64,000 nucleotides of DNA from Clarireedia homoeocarpa. Taxonomy: Eukaryota; Ascomycota; Leotiomycetes; Helotiales; Rutstroemiaceae. The notes beneath the pieces are model-generated. The model did not search any database, was not told the origin of the DNA, and saw nothing but the letters and a program-made list of their open reading frames with translations. Position numbers and translations under genes: made by a program. Positions 1 through 10,921 of this stretch are shown in pieces. Each line of letters starts with the position of its first letter. Position 1 is the stretch's first letter. The stretch covers positions 558,001 to 622,000 of the forward strand of contig LNKV01000023.1 of NCBI GenBank assembly GCA_001465935.1, written 5' to 3'.

Positions 1-73
1 CTTTCCCTATGCCCTTTCAATCCATTACCACAAGATACCATATCACAAACATCAATCCTCATATTACCAGAAT

Positions 74-685
74 CTACTTTCCCCCAAACCAACTTGAGAT
101 GCCGCTCTTCGCCTTTGCGGCTTCGGCTTCTACTTTTCGGTCTACCTCATCGATCTTCTTCAATGTCTCTTTGCCGTATTGATCCAATTTGCCTTCGGCT
201 TTGGCGAGCTCGGCGCGTGCGCGGTCGGCCTGTGAGGAGGGGGATGTTAGTTTTTTTTTTTGGGAGGGAGGGTGGACTGGTGGTGAAGGGGCCTTTTTTG
301 GATGAACAGCCGATGGGTTAAATGGAAAAATGACGTACGGTAGCATCAAGCTTAGCACCCGCTTCAGAACCCCATTTCTCGGCTTCTTTTTGAGCTTGCT
401 TGCTTCGGCCGGGGATCTCGGATTTTACGCTGGCGGAAGCGCGGGCGAGATCACCTAGAGAGAGGAGGGGGAGTTAGTTGTTTGCTTGCTTGCTGGATAG
501 GATGAGAAGGGGAGGGGGATGAGAGTGATTGTTGTGTTGAGGGGTGAAGATGGTGGGAAAGACATACTCTCGAACTGCTTCTCAGCAACTTTGGGGCTAC
601 CTCCTGCATTGTACAGATAGTATCCTACACCACCTGCAGCGAACAGGGTAGCGTAGAGAGGAAGACGGGACTTTGGTTGAGCCAT
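74..685 (-). CDS. small mitochondrial-type membrane protein, calcofluor-white-hypersensitive-like
   Basis: Three exons on the minus strand (685-568, 454-339, 229-74) sum to 390 nt and give a 129-residue protein. The N-terminus (MAQPKSRLPLYATLFAAGG...) has a short hydrophobic segment at about residues 9-27 behind basic residues, like a mitochondrial or inner-membrane anchor. The rest is a charged Ala/Lys/Glu-rich helix with heptad-like spacing, ending in SSWFGGK. This architecture resembles the small fungal proteins annotated as calcofluor white hypersensitive protein; that name is from memory and unproven. Donors are GTATGT and GTACGT, acceptors TAG and CAG. The start is the only ATG before the hydrophobic segment. 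It is divergent from the DysF gene across about 1.15 kb. The exon model is strong; the function is uncertain. Confidence 0.75.
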
Positions 686-1841
686 TGTAGTGTGATGTTT
701 TTTATGTGTTTTGTAAAGTATAGATGATTGTCGTTGTTGCTTATGTATTCGTTGGTTTGTTCTTATGGAATGTAGAAAAGTATTGACACTGATTGTGTTA
801 TTGTACTACTCGTACGGGTTTTATATGGAAGAAGCGATGAGGTGATGTTTGGAACCACGAAAGAAATACGTTCGTCTGTTTTGATTGGCTAATTGGTAAT
901 TGGAGCTTCCATGCTTTGACTCCTTGGGATTCGATTTGAGGGGTAAGAGAAATTGCAAACTGCTTGCTACCTTGGATGCGTAAGTGTCAGACGAGAAATC
1001 GAGAGAGAGGTACAACGTCATAGACGAAAGCGGCATGAGGTGGGGTATGCGCGGGTGAGTGGAGTTCCCAAAGAAAGAAAGCTGCTGGCGGACGCGTGTG
1101 GCGGTGCAAGCTGGCTCGATTGCACTTTGTAAACGGGCGACGCTGCTTTTCCCCCGCCACTTTTCCAATCACATCACATCGCTACATCTAGATCTTCTTG
1201 CAGCAACCGGGATCTTAATATCTACCGGTAACTTGCAAGCTTCGCCAAAGCAAAAGAGGAAGAGAGGAAGAGAGGAAGAGAGGAAAAGAGCACAAGCACA
1301 AGCGCAAGCACAAGCACAAGCGCAAGCTCAACCAGAAAGAAGCATCAGCTTTCCTTGGACAAGCCATTGCACTGCAGAGAAGCGACTGTACGAAGTACTA
1401 GGCATCCAAACAATGTCATTGATTCCCAGCCCGGATTCTGGTATTGCTTTACCTCAAGGGACGTCGACGCGAGACACTTTGTCCAAGAAATACTTGTAAC
1501 AAGGCCAGCACTCAATTTCTTGAAGAAATCCAACAAATTTCTTGGAACAGACGTGCAACAAAAGCTTCCTCCTTATTATGAGTGTTCAAAATAAGGAACC
1601 ATTCACGAAAATCTAGTTCTAGAAGCCCCAACCACGCTGGATCGTCCATCATTAGCTTCATTTTTACCTGGCCGTTGTTTACTGTACTGTATGTACTGTA
1701 CTGTGCTTTTGCCGGCAATTCATTTATATTCTGTACAGGTCCTCGTCGATTGCTACCTCGCACGAAACTACCGTAAAAGGACGAAGTCGCATATCTATGT
1801 GCAGTTCGACAACAATGCTCTGCCCATAATAATTTGAGAGC
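686..1841. other. intergenic spacer with purine-rich simple repeats
   Basis: A 1.16-kb spacer between two divergent genes, so it holds both promoters. A GAAGAGAG-type run followed by CAAGCA/CAAGCG hexamers lies at about 1253-1330. Short open frames here overlap on both strands and start at non-ATG codons, so I do not call a gene. Confidence 0.6.
1253..1330. repeat. simple repeat GAAGAGAG / CAAGCA-CAAGCG
   Basis: About three GGAAGAGA units are followed directly by about eight hexamers of CAAGCA or CAAGCG. Low-complexity DNA in a spacer. Confidence 0.8.
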
Positions 1842-3645
1842 ATGTCTTTACTCCAATCGAAAAACAAAAGGCCCCAACCTCTTCAGGATAAGGATTACGA
1901 CCACGAAATCCAATTGGTTGATCATACCCAGAAGACTGCGAGCGGGCTACCAAGTCCAACCAGAAAAAGACCTCCAAGTCTACCGCGCATATCAATATCC
2001 GAATCATCATCTTCAACGAATGTTCAAGGTGATGGCGCTCGTTTGAAGAAACATCGAACACTGAGGGAGGAGTTGACTAGGAGGAAATACAAGAAGTATC
2101 AGGATGTTCATGTGGATGTGGATGAGGTTGACCCTACTCCGAATCAGGGTTCAGCGGTGTATGCTTGATGTTTGCCTTTTGGATCATATGTGCCGGTGTG
2201 CTAATACTCTTCCTAAAGGACATTACCCGCAGAAGAAAATGCAGAGAATGACGACCAAGAAGATGACGATAAAGAGCGAGGTCGGACGAGGACGAAAACG
2301 AAACGCCCAAAGAAGGAACCCATCCCATTCGAGATCGACGTTTTGTACGAGAATCAACGAGGAGTCATTCTCTGCGGACTGTATTTATTTTCTTCGGCAG
2401 CTCTAGGAAACCTAGATCCTTCACCATGGACGAATATCGCGAACAAGACAAGTGCTACCAACATTACAAACGCTCAGGTCCCGGACCCCAGCTGGGAATG
2501 GGCATGGCCAGAATGGAGGATAAATCGAGATGAAGGGGTAAGTGCCTTCGAGTTCTACATATTCGTTGAACCGTTTGGAGTTAAGAATCATCTGCAATGT
2601 TGAGGGGGTGGTCCCGTAACAAGCGCAATCTTAACTCTTGGTAGAGCCAAACATACTAATTCGTGTCTGGAATTAGGTAGATGAAGATGGATGGGACTAT
2701 TCATTCGCATTCTCCCGTAAATTCTCATGGCACAAACCCAGATGGTACAATTCCTTCGTTCGAAGACGTGTCTGGATACGCAAACGAGTTAAGAAAAGTG
2801 AAGGATATCATTCTCAACATCTACATATGCTCAATGAAGATTATTTCATTATACGCCCAGTGAGTACAACGTCAACAAGAGACGACCTTTCAACATCTAT
2901 CACAAACTACGCTTCCGATATAGCTCTGTTTCCTACCTGCAATACTGATTTAAACACTCGACAGGCACGAAGCAGAAACAGAAGTCGGGCAACAACCTTT
3001 ACAAGCCCAGTTCGAGAAAGTAGTAGACACAGCATGGCCTTATCTAAGCACGAACTCGAAGAAGAACTGAGAAAAGAAGATATCTGCGACATCGGCTCAC
3101 TAATGGCCATCCTCCGAATCTGTCGCATCGACCGGGAAAAGATGGAAGCAGTAGAAAGTTTTATCAAACACGGTGGTGACGAATTACATTATCTTGCAGA
3201 GCACATGCACGAAATTATGAACCATTTTATCTTTCAAGCTTCGCGTCGACAGCTCCTCAGCAATTTGATGAAGAACTTTGACGAGGCATTGGATAAGGAG
3301 CAAGATGACAAGGAGAGTATGGAAAAGAGAGCAAAAGCTTTGGAAGCAGCAGTGAAAGCGGCTGACGAAGAAGTCAAGAGATTGGAGTATTGGAGTGATG
3401 TTAAAGACATGGCTGAGAGTGGAGAAACGAAGGGCGCAGTGGATAGTGGGCAGGGGTGGAGGGGAAATTGGGAGGGCGCAGATAATAGTGGCCCTAAAGA
3501 TGTCATTTCTGGTGGGAAGTTGATGGATGTTAATGGTGATATGGATGAAGAGAGGTTGAAAGAGAAGGAAAACGGGGTTGAGAAGATCAATGGCAATGAC
3601 AATGGCAAGGGGAAGGGGAAGGGGAAGGAGAAGGCTACGGATTGA
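1842..3645 (+). CDS. peroxin/dysferlin (DysF) domain protein, Mug65/Spo73-like
   Basis: Four exons (1842-2158, 2219-2537, 2677-2859, 2965-3645) give 499 residues; the third intron (GTGAGT...CAG, 105 nt) is in frame and could be retained. After a basic N-terminus comes the DysF domain, about residues 125-260: it opens with FEIDVLYENQRG, has the WEWAWPEW and DGWDYSFAFS signatures and ends RKFSWHKPRWYNSFVRRRVW. The pattern of paired Trp and Arg blocks is diagnostic of the peroxin/dysferlin family, which acts in membrane contact or repair; relatives include fission yeast Mug65 and budding yeast Spo73. The C-terminal half is helical and charged with an acidic, Lys/Gly-rich tail. No transmembrane segment is seen, unlike Pex30-type proteins. 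It ends convergently 0.7 kb from MAD2. Domain call is firm, exact role not. Confidence 0.82.
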
Positions 3646-4331
3646 AATTGTGATGAGATGAGATGGGATGTTTTCAAGACTGACATTGGCGTTATTCGAT
3701 ACACGATACCATGGGTTCTTTTGACTGCATAGCGTTTTTTTTTTTTTGGGACCAGCATGTGCTATTGGCCGACGGCATCGAGTTTCAGGTATAGTACCAT
3801 ACTTTGGGTCCTGTGATCCGAGTAGAAAAAGGAATGACGGAAGGGAACTAGGAGCGTGTATATGATAGATAATGATAATGAAGGTAAATGTCCGAGTCTG
3901 CCTCAAGAAGTCGAGATTGTGACATCTTTTCTTTATTTCGCAAACCATGGCATTACTTTTAAGATATGTTAAATTCTCGAATTTTAGCTAGACTTTATGG
4001 AGTGAATTCTTCTATCATTATGGTGCATCCTCCGCCTGTACTAAATTGGATATAAACTATACATGAAAATTCCTACGCAGTCAATTGGGCCTTGATAGTC
4101 CTAGCTATCCATCCTATCCACAGCTTTTGATCAGAACTTTCAGATCACACATATCTATAACCCTTAAGCAAACAGCAACCATACAACCATTCTCTCCATT
4201 TCCTCAGAGATATACCCAACCCACGAGCTCCTTCCCCCTTGCCTAACTCCTTGAAATCGTACCCAAATCCTAATACACACCACCATGTTTCTGATTTGTC
4301 TCTCTTCTTCCACCAATCAATCCAGCTTTCC
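3646..4331. other. convergent 3' intergenic spacer
   Basis: Between the DysF gene and MAD2, both ending here. It holds two 3' UTRs and an A/T-rich stretch with a T run near 3730. No coding signal was seen; the long minus-strand frame across 3184-3948 is a shadow of the DysF exon. Confidence 0.6.
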
Positions 4332-5380
4332 TTATTCCCCAACCCGATAACTGACCACGGTCCCCACCCGATGATTACTCGTGCTAAAACTCCTCAGCTG
4401 CACCTTCTCCCCGCCCACTATCTCCCGCGCATCGCTATCCCCCCACTCCATCGGCACCTCGCTATCGGCATCCGCATACACCAGCACGTTGAACGTGCAC
4501 GGCTCGTTCAGCTCAGGCAGGAAGGTTACCGATGCCGTGATCTGGCGGAATATAGACTGGATCTCGAGTTGGATTTCGGCTTCTGTTTTTTCGGGCGCTG
4601 CAGCGGCGGCAGCAGCGTCTTGGGGTGTGGAGGTTGCGTTTTCGGAGGTGGCTGAGGGGGTTTTGGAGGAGGTTTTGGTTTTGCTGGATTTGGTGGTGGC
4701 GAGGATCTCGACGTCGAATTGCCAGCGCTCGATGTCGAGACCAGTTTCTTTGGAGGTTATGACGACAATGAGTTTACTGATTTTGCCACGTTGCATCCAT
4801 TTGTCGAGTTGGGACATTATTTTTTTGATGTAGGCTTTTACTTGATCGTCGGAGGAGACTATGAGGGTGAGTGTTAGCTTGATTGATTCGAGAGGGGAGC
4901 AGGAGGGGTCGTCGAAATAGGAAGGGGGATGAGATGTGCAAACGAGGAAATGGAGGAACAGATATTGAAAATGATATACCGAGCATTGTGAGGCCATATT
5001 TCTTCACGCTGTCGACAGAACATGGTGGTTAGTACGAGCTGGCAATGGGATAGAGCTGAATATGGAGACGCACGCAGAGAAGTCCTCAGCGGGGTAAACA
5101 CCACGTTGAAATCTGAAGATGATGATTAGCTTTCTTATTCTACGTCCACAGACCCTATAAACTCACAGAATAGTATTGATAGAGTACTGGAACTGTGAAA
5201 ATGAATCAGTCTCAACCTCCACCCAATCCTCAAGATGCACCACTCACAAACTCCGCGACCAGCTTCGAGGAGCCTACAATTCAATTAGTAAAAATCCTAT
5301 GGTAATGTTCAGTTAGATGCTATACCTTTCAATGACAGCTTATGCGTCTTCGCTTTATCTTTTGACTTCTCGGTCGACAT
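4332..5380 (-). CDS. MAD2: spindle assembly checkpoint protein Mad2 (HORMA domain)
   Basis: Six minus-strand exons; the largest is 4858-4332. Small exons encode the segments GSSKLVAEF, FQYSINTIL, FQRGVYPAEDFSA and VKKYGLTML, which match the Mad2 N-terminus piece by piece. The last exon has the HORMA core: LIVVITSKETG, ERWQFDVE, IRQITASVTFLP-type (IFRQITASVTFLP) and the C-terminal safety belt VQLRSFSTSNHRVGTVVSYRV. The protein is about 235 residues, somewhat longer than human Mad2 (205), because of a Ser/Thr/Ala-rich insertion with an Ala run between ERWQFDVE and the IFRQIT motif. Mad2 binds Mad1 and Cdc20 at unattached kinetochores and inhibits the anaphase-promoting complex. It is divergent from GUF1, with only 260 bp between the start codons, so a shared promoter region is likely. 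Confidence 0.95.
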
Positions 5381-5640
5381 CTTGATCTTGCGTGTAAATC
5401 AATTAGAATTGCTCCTACAATTTCAATCTCGCAATCAGATAATAACTTATCCCGAGCCAGAAGTAAAGAAGTCCCAGAAGTTATCATTCCCCCCCAGCAA
5501 CCGGCATATTCCGTTCTATTTTTCCGGCGCCGCGGTGCCTGAGCTCTTCCTAAAGAAAATTAAAATTCCCCGAACCCATCAACAAAGCGACCCCCGCGTC
5601 GTTTCCCCCATCCCGACCCATTTCCCCTCACACTCCACAA
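5381..5640. promoter_or_regulatory. shared MAD2/GUF1 divergent promoter region
   Basis: The 260 bp between two divergent start codons must carry both promoters and both 5' UTRs. C-rich tracts (near 5490 and 5600) precede the GUF1 ATG. No clear TATA box was recognised. Assignment rests on gene orientation alone. Confidence 0.5.
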
Positions 5641-7617
5641 ATGCAGCGATGTTCATCCAACCTGCTTAAGCTTCCCAGCTCAATCAGAATACACTATGCA
5701 TCTCAATTCTTCTTCCGTCCAATCCTCACTTTCGCACCCCTCCTAAAACGCTCCTATGCTTCCTCCCCGCCCAAAGTCGTCTCCGACCTCGAACGCCGCA
5801 TCCAAGCAATCCCCATTTCGCGATTCCGCAACTTCTGTATAGTGGCACACGTCGACCATGGCAAAAGCACGCTTAGCGATCGGCTGCTCGAGTTGACGGG
5901 CACGATTGAACCGGGAGGTAATAAACAGATTCTGGATAAATTGGATGTGGAGCGCGAGAGGGGCATCACAGTGAAGGCGCAAACATGCAGTATGCTGTAC
6001 AACCACCAAGGAGAAGACTACCTCCTCCATCTCGTCGATACGCCTGGACACGTTGATTTCCGCGCCGAGGTATCGCGTTCATACGCCAGTTGCGGAGGCG
6101 CGTTACTACTTGTTGATGCAAGTCAAGGAGTGCAGGCGCAAACGGTCGCGAATTTCTACTTGGCGTTTTCGCAGGGACTGACGCTGGTGCCGGTGGTTAA
6201 TAAGGTGGACTTGCCGACGGCGGATGCGCCGCGGGCGTTGGAACAGATGCAGAGTACGTTTGAGTTAGAACCCGAGAATGCGGTGCTGGTGAGTGCAAAG
6301 ACGGGGTTGAATGTAGAGGCGATTTTGCCAAATGTTATTAGGCAGATCCCGGCGCCGACAGGGGATCATACGAAACCGCTGAGGTTGTTACTGGTGGACT
6401 CCTGGTATGATAATTACAAGGGGGTTATTTTGTTGGTGAGAATCTTTGATGGGGTGGTTAAAGCGGGGGATCACGTTGTGAGTTTTGCGACGGGGATTAA
6501 GTATTTTGTGGGCGAAGTCGGTATGATGTATCCGGATCAAACGCCGTTGAGTAGTTTGAGAGCGGGACAAGTGGGATATATCTACTTTAATCCGGGGATG
6601 AAGAAAAGTCAGGAAGCCCTAAGTGGTGATACATTCACCACTGTAGGATCAGAAGGCGTGGTTGAACCATACCCCGGATTTGAAGAACCCAAATCTATGG
6701 TCTTCGTCTCGGCATTCCCTGTCGATCAAAGTGATCATGGTCATCTTGAAGACTCCATAAATCAAATCGTCCTCAATGACCGCAGCGTAACCCTCCAAAA
6801 AGAATCCTCTGAAGCTCTCGGCGCCGGCTGGCGTCTTGGTTTCCTCGGCACCCTCCACTGCTCCGTCTTCGAAGACCGCCTCCGCCAAGAACACGGCGCC
6901 AGCATTATCATCACCCCACCCACCGTCCCCTTCAAAGTGATCTGGGCCGACGGCCGCGAAGAAATCATCCAAAATCCCGCTCTCTTCCCCGACCACGAAA
7001 CCACCCATCAACGCGTCGCCGAACTCCAAGAACCCTACGTCTCCGCCACCATCACCCTCCCCGAAGAATACCTCGGCAAAGTAATCGAGCTTTGCGAAGC
7101 CAACCGCGGCGAACAAGTTGACATCAACTTCTTCACCGCGACCCAAGTGATCCTCAAATACGACCTCCCCCTCGCCCAACTCGTCGACGACTTCTTCGGC
7201 AAGCTCAAAGGCGCCACCAAAGGCTACGCCTCTCTTGACTACGAAGACGCCGGCTTCCGCCGCAGCAACATCGTCAAGCTACAACTCCTTGTCAACAAAG
7301 GTCCCGTCGATGCCGTCGCCCGCGTCGTGCATACTAGCCAGGTCGAACGCGTCGGGAAAAGCTGGGTCACCAAGTTCAAGCAGCATGTCGATCGCCAGAT
7401 GTACGAGGTCATTATTCAGGCGGCGGCGGGGAAGCGCATCGTGGCGCGCGAGACGATCAAGCCGTTTCGGAAAGATGTGCTGCAGAAGTTGCATGCGAGT
7501 GATTTGGGAAGGAGGAGGAAGTTGCTGGATAAGCAGAAGGAGGGGCGGAAGAAGTTGAAGGCGGTGGGGAATATCGCGATTGATCATGAGGCTTTTCAGA
7601 AGTTTTTGGCGAAGTAG
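5641..7617 (+). CDS. GUF1: mitochondrial translation factor GUF1 (LepA/EF4-type GTPase)
   Basis: A single-exon gene of 658 residues. The first ~45 residues are Ser/Arg/Phe-rich with no acids, a typical mitochondrial presequence. The G domain follows: FCIVAHVDHGKSTLSDRLLE (P-loop, G1), GITVKAQT (G2 region), VDTPGHVDF (G3), NKVDLP (G4) and VSAKTG (G5). The LepA-specific C-terminal part is intact (GFLGTLHCSVFEDRL, the KANVGEQVD-like EANRGEQVD, the GKRIVARETIKPFRKDV block and a basic tail). The enzyme back-translocates or remobilises mitochondrial ribosomes and supports protein synthesis under stress. Length matches fungal Guf1. The ATG at 5641 is chosen because it precedes the presequence. The 3' part is unusually Arg/Gly-codon GC-rich compared with its middle. 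Very sure. Confidence 0.97.
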   Translation: MQRCSSNLLKLPSSIRIHYASQFFFRPILTFAPLLKRSYASSPPKVVSDLERRIQAIPISRFRNFCIVAHVDHGKSTLSDRLLELTGTIEPGGNKQILDKLDVERERGITVKAQTCSMLYNHQGEDYLLHLVDTPGHVDFRAEVSRSYASCGGALLLVDASQGVQAQTVANFYLAFSQGLTLVPVVNKVDLPTADAPRALEQMQSTFELEPENAVLVSAKTGLNVEAILPNVIRQIPAPTGDHTKPLRLLLVDSWYDNYKGVILLVRIFDGVVKAGDHVVSFATGIKYFVGEVGMMYPDQTPLSSLRAGQVGYIYFNPGMKKSQEALSGDTFTTVGSEGVVEPYPGFEEPKSMVFVSAFPVDQSDHGHLEDSINQIVLNDRSVTLQKESSEALGAGWRLGFLGTLHCSVFEDRLRQEHGASIIITPPTVPFKVIWADGREEIIQNPALFPDHETTHQRVAELQEPYVSATITLPEEYLGKVIELCEANRGEQVDINFFTATQVILKYDLPLAQLVDDFFGKLKGATKGYASLDYEDAGFRRSNIVKLQLLVNKGPVDAVARVVHTSQVERVGKSWVTKFKQHVDRQMYEVIIQAAAGKRIVARETIKPFRKDVLQKLHASDLGRRRKLLDKQKEGRKKLKAVGNIAIDHEAFQKFLAK

Positions 7618-7987
7618 AGGGGGGAGGGCGGGGGTGCAGAGGGTGTGAAGATTAAAGGGAAAGAAGGGACAGGTTGGAAATTTGAGGAGAGGAAGGGAGT
7701 GTAATTATATGATGAGATGAGACTAGATGAATTTAAATGATATGTGTATATTTGGTGTCTCAATTCCGTGTCAAAGTGTAATGCTAGTATCTGAACATCA
7801 AAGTTTACGAAAACATATATAGAATATCGTAAAGTCTAAATACATGAACCACATATGGATATATCCAACCAACCAATCACCACAGCTTTGTTACAATCTC
7901 CCAGAAAGATCCAGATTCTAATAAATCAAAAACTCCCCCATCCAAACGCCTGTGTCATCCTCTTCCATTCACATTTCAAGACTTGAT
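7618..7987. other. convergent 3' spacer
   Basis: 370 bp between the stop codons of GUF1 and the convergent histidine phosphatase gene. AT-rich, no open frame of note. Confidence 0.6.
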
Positions 7988-9362
7988 TTATACAAACGGT
8001 GCTCCATTCGCTTTATCTTTCACCTCTTCAACAGTAGGTACAGGCGGAGCTGGAGGGGGGGCTGAGATGTTCTCCACAGGCGGCACAATCTCAGCTGGTT
8101 CCGGAACTGGCGCTGCTGGCGGTGGAGCTGGAGCCGGAACCTCGCTGTTAGGTACTTCCGGCACCGGTGCAGCGGGTGGGGCTGGGGCAGTCCCTGGAGC
8201 AGACGGTACGGGAGGAGTTTCCAGAGGTGGCGGGACATCCTCACAGATATTTTCCTCCGGCTTATAAGTCGGGCCCTCGTACTTGGGCCAGGGGCTCTCC
8301 CCTTCTACACTTTCGATTTTAACAAGTACAGGGATCATGGCTCCTGTTGAGAGGGAAAACGATCGATGGCGCAGAACTCTGAGGAGGGAGTTTATTTCCC
8401 CGGAATGCGTGCTGAAGGATATAAAAGTGCTATTGTCATTGTTAAAGACATCATCGAGAAGAGCTTTTGATCTCTGGTCTTGCGAATCGGGGGTTTCGGA
8501 TACGAGAGGGCGCCAGTAGGGGTCGGTTTCGGGGAATCCAAGCTCGAACTTGAAGGTGGGGGCGAGGGTGTGAATGTAGGTTTTGGAGGAGCGGCGATCG
8601 CAGGTATGGGCAGAGATGCCTTCGCGGAGGAGCTCTTTAATTGTGGGGTTGAAGGGCATGGGGGAGGTAGAGGGGAGAGTGAGGTTGGTGAAGGTTAGGG
8701 TGGCGGTTTGGATGCAGCGGGTTAGAGGGGAGATGTAGAAGGATTGAGGGGGAGAGGTTTTTTGGGTAGTGAGGAGGGTTTGCCAGAAGTCGTGGGCGAG
8801 GAGGGCTTGTGAGATGCCGGTGGGAGCGAGGTGGGAGTCGGCCCAAGTCGCTGTGCCGTTGCCGTCTTTGAGAGACCAGTAGCACTAGTGTAGTTGGTAT
8901 GGGGCTCGATTGTCTGCTATTGGGAAGCTACATACATTCCATGCTGGGGTTCCGTATGTTGTCTCTGCTATATTATGATATCCTTCTCCATGACGTCCCA
9001 CTGTCAATGTTAGATATACATCATGTGATAAGGAGCTTGACACACATACAGTAAAGAACCTTATATTGAACATTCAACGGAGTCTGGCGATTAAGAGTAT
9101 GAATATGATGTTCAAATCTTTGCCATTGAGTTAGCTTTCTCTCAGGATCAAAATCCCTATCCGTATCATATTCACGATCTATGAGACCGAAGTTTTCAGC
9201 AGCCTTGAAGTAGTATTAGTATTATTACTAGAGTTGCAGGAAAAGAGAATAACTTACATAGTCAAAAAGTTTCGCATCGACGTTCTGATCATCTTGCTTG
9301 AAGTATCCCACCACTGTCTTGTACTCCAAGTGCCTTGGTTTCGATGCAGGTCTACTCATCAT
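7988..9362 (-). CDS. histidine phosphatase superfamily protein (phosphoglycerate-mutase-like, PMU1-type)
   Basis: Five minus-strand exons. The first encodes MMSRPASKPRHLEYKTVVGY and on to KLFDY, the second runs AAENFG... to ...VQYKVLY, the third holds the catalytic LGRHGEGYHN motif (RHG phosphohistidine loop), the fourth and largest has ISPLTRCIQTA (the R after the core), LREGISAHTCDRRS and the second catalytic His region FISFSTHSGEI. These are the expected catalytic landmarks of the branch-1 phosphoglycerate mutase-like family, close to yeast Pmu1. Substrate is unknown. A C-terminal tail of about 85 residues rich in Pro, Ala and Val follows the domain; it is not a standard part of the family. 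The start at tandem ATGs fits the known short N-terminus before the KTVVGYF motif. It converges on GUF1. Confidence 0.85.
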
Positions 9363-10003
9363 TGTTGTGAAGAGGGGGCCTAGAACAAGGGTCGCTAAAA
9401 ATAAGCAGGGGCTAGAAAGTGGTGGTCAGTTGATTGCGCGTACGTCTCTCCTTACGGTAAGCAATACTCGTATAGCGCTGAAGAAGAACAGGTAGAAGAA
9501 ACAACAGAAAGATGAGGAGAAGCTTAAGATGAGAGAACGAACTCACATAATTAAAGAAATCCTCAGCCAACCTTTCCTTCGCCTTAACTTGTACAGATAC
9601 GCACTTGCGATTGTATTAGCGCCCAAGTATTTGTTGTTCTCATGTTGGCCCAACAAAGATTCCTGATCCTCCATCTTCAAGGTGTTGTGGTAACCTTGGT
9701 GTTGTCGTAGAGTCCATGTGTCAGCAACCCTATCTATCAAGCAAATAGCGTAGTTGCATCTCCTGGCAAAGAGGCTTTGGAAGAAAGAGAGAAAGAAGGA
9801 AAGAAGGAGAGAAGGAAAGGATAGAAAGAAAGAAAGGGTTGAAAGGAGTGCTATGTTCAAAGTAAGAGCTTACAAAGTAAAATTTGAGGGACTCTATTGC
9901 AGACAAGATTGTCACGTGTGCCAAGCGCTGGAATCTCGAGAGGCTCGTTTCATATGAGAGAAAGGTGATTGGTGGGAGCTTCGGTTTCAGGCTGATTGCG
10001 AAA

Positions 10004-10039
10004 GGGCGAGAGGGCGAGAGGGCGAGAGGGCGAGAGGGC
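10004..10039. repeat. 8-bp tandem repeat GGGCGAGA, 4.5 copies
   Basis: Perfect GGGCGAGA units back to back. Confidence 0.92.
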
Positions 10040-10442
10040 ATATCGAATTGTGAAAGTTAACGCGTTCGTTGACGGCGGATGCGGATTTAGAATCTTCCGC
10101 GAGACGTGAGAAGTGAGAATCGGATCAATGTCACGGATCCACTCATGCCACTGTGGGTACTTCCGAAGTGCACAGTAAAAGCAGCGAGGAACTAGAGCGG
10201 TCATCTGGAGTCTCGATTCCTCGATTTCTCGATTGTCATGGTTGTGGCGTCGAATGTGTGGCGCGAGAGCAAGGTACAGCTTAAAGCCACATGCACAATT
10301 GCGAGCTAGCAACCAAGGTATGATGTCAACAATTGAGAGATCTCTGATTCCGGAGGGATGTGGGGAAATGAGCTCTTTTGGTGGAAGTACAAGCAAGAAG
10401 TAGCAATTGGTGGGAGAATTTATTGGTGAAGATGATTGTTTT

Positions 10443-10512
10443 GCAATGAGCAATGAGCAATGAGCAATGAGCAATGAGCAATGAGCATTGAGCATTGAGC
10501 ATTGTGCAATGA
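10443..10512. repeat. 7-bp tandem repeat GCAATGA, 10 copies
   Basis: Six perfect GCAATGA units are followed by GCATTGA variants and a final GCAATGA. The A-to-T change is shared by three neighbouring units, which indicates unit-by-unit expansion. Confidence 0.92.
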
Positions 10513-10720
10513 GTACATACATATTTGATACATATACATACATACATCCATATATACTTCTATATCTTGACGGGTTCAGTCCAAGAGGTACACACAGCTA
10601 GCTATCTGCATATTTACCACCTTGCATCCGATGCCAAAGCTCACAATCCCATAGATCAGCAAAAGAGCTCCGATTTCTCCCATCTTCCTCGTGCACGGGG
10701 AAAGGGAAAGGGAAAGCTGT

Positions 10721-10756
10721 ACCAAGGACTGCACCAAGGACTGCACCAAGGACTGC
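10721..10756. repeat. 12-bp tandem repeat ACCAAGGACTGC, 3 copies
   Basis: Three perfect 12-mers in a row. Confidence 0.92.
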
Positions 10757-10796
10757 CCTGTTTCCATGTTGACATGTTGACATGTTTTTTCACGTA

Positions 10797-10824
10797 ACCA
10801 AGTACCAAGTACCAAGTACCAAGT
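10797..10824. repeat. 7-bp tandem repeat ACCAAGT, 4 copies
   Basis: Four perfect units, 40 bp after the 12-bp repeat; both share the ACCAAG core. Confidence 0.92.
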
Positions 10825-10876
10825 AATGCCTGCTCTTTCCTTGCCTGGCCGAAGTGCGCTTTCCCTCATGACGTGC

Positions 10877-10921
10877 CTTCCCTTCCCTTCCCTTCCCATC
10901 CCATCCCATCTCATCCCATCC
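10877..10921. repeat. pentamer repeat CCTTC to CCATC
   Basis: About nine pyrimidine-rich pentamers, CTTCC units passing into CATCC units. Lies about 240 bp upstream of the DUF1761 start codon. Confidence 0.85.

Noticed and set aside
1059..1499. 146-codon plus-strand frame through the CAAGCA repeat
   Set aside because: Non-protein-like, with an AQAQAQ run created by the simple repeat.
3184..3948. 254-codon minus-strand frame opposite the DysF C-terminus
   Set aside because: Shadow of the charged C-terminal exon; no conserved features.
6649..7179. 176-codon minus-strand frame opposite GUF1
   Set aside because: Antisense shadow of a GC-biased, strongly conserved GTPase exon.
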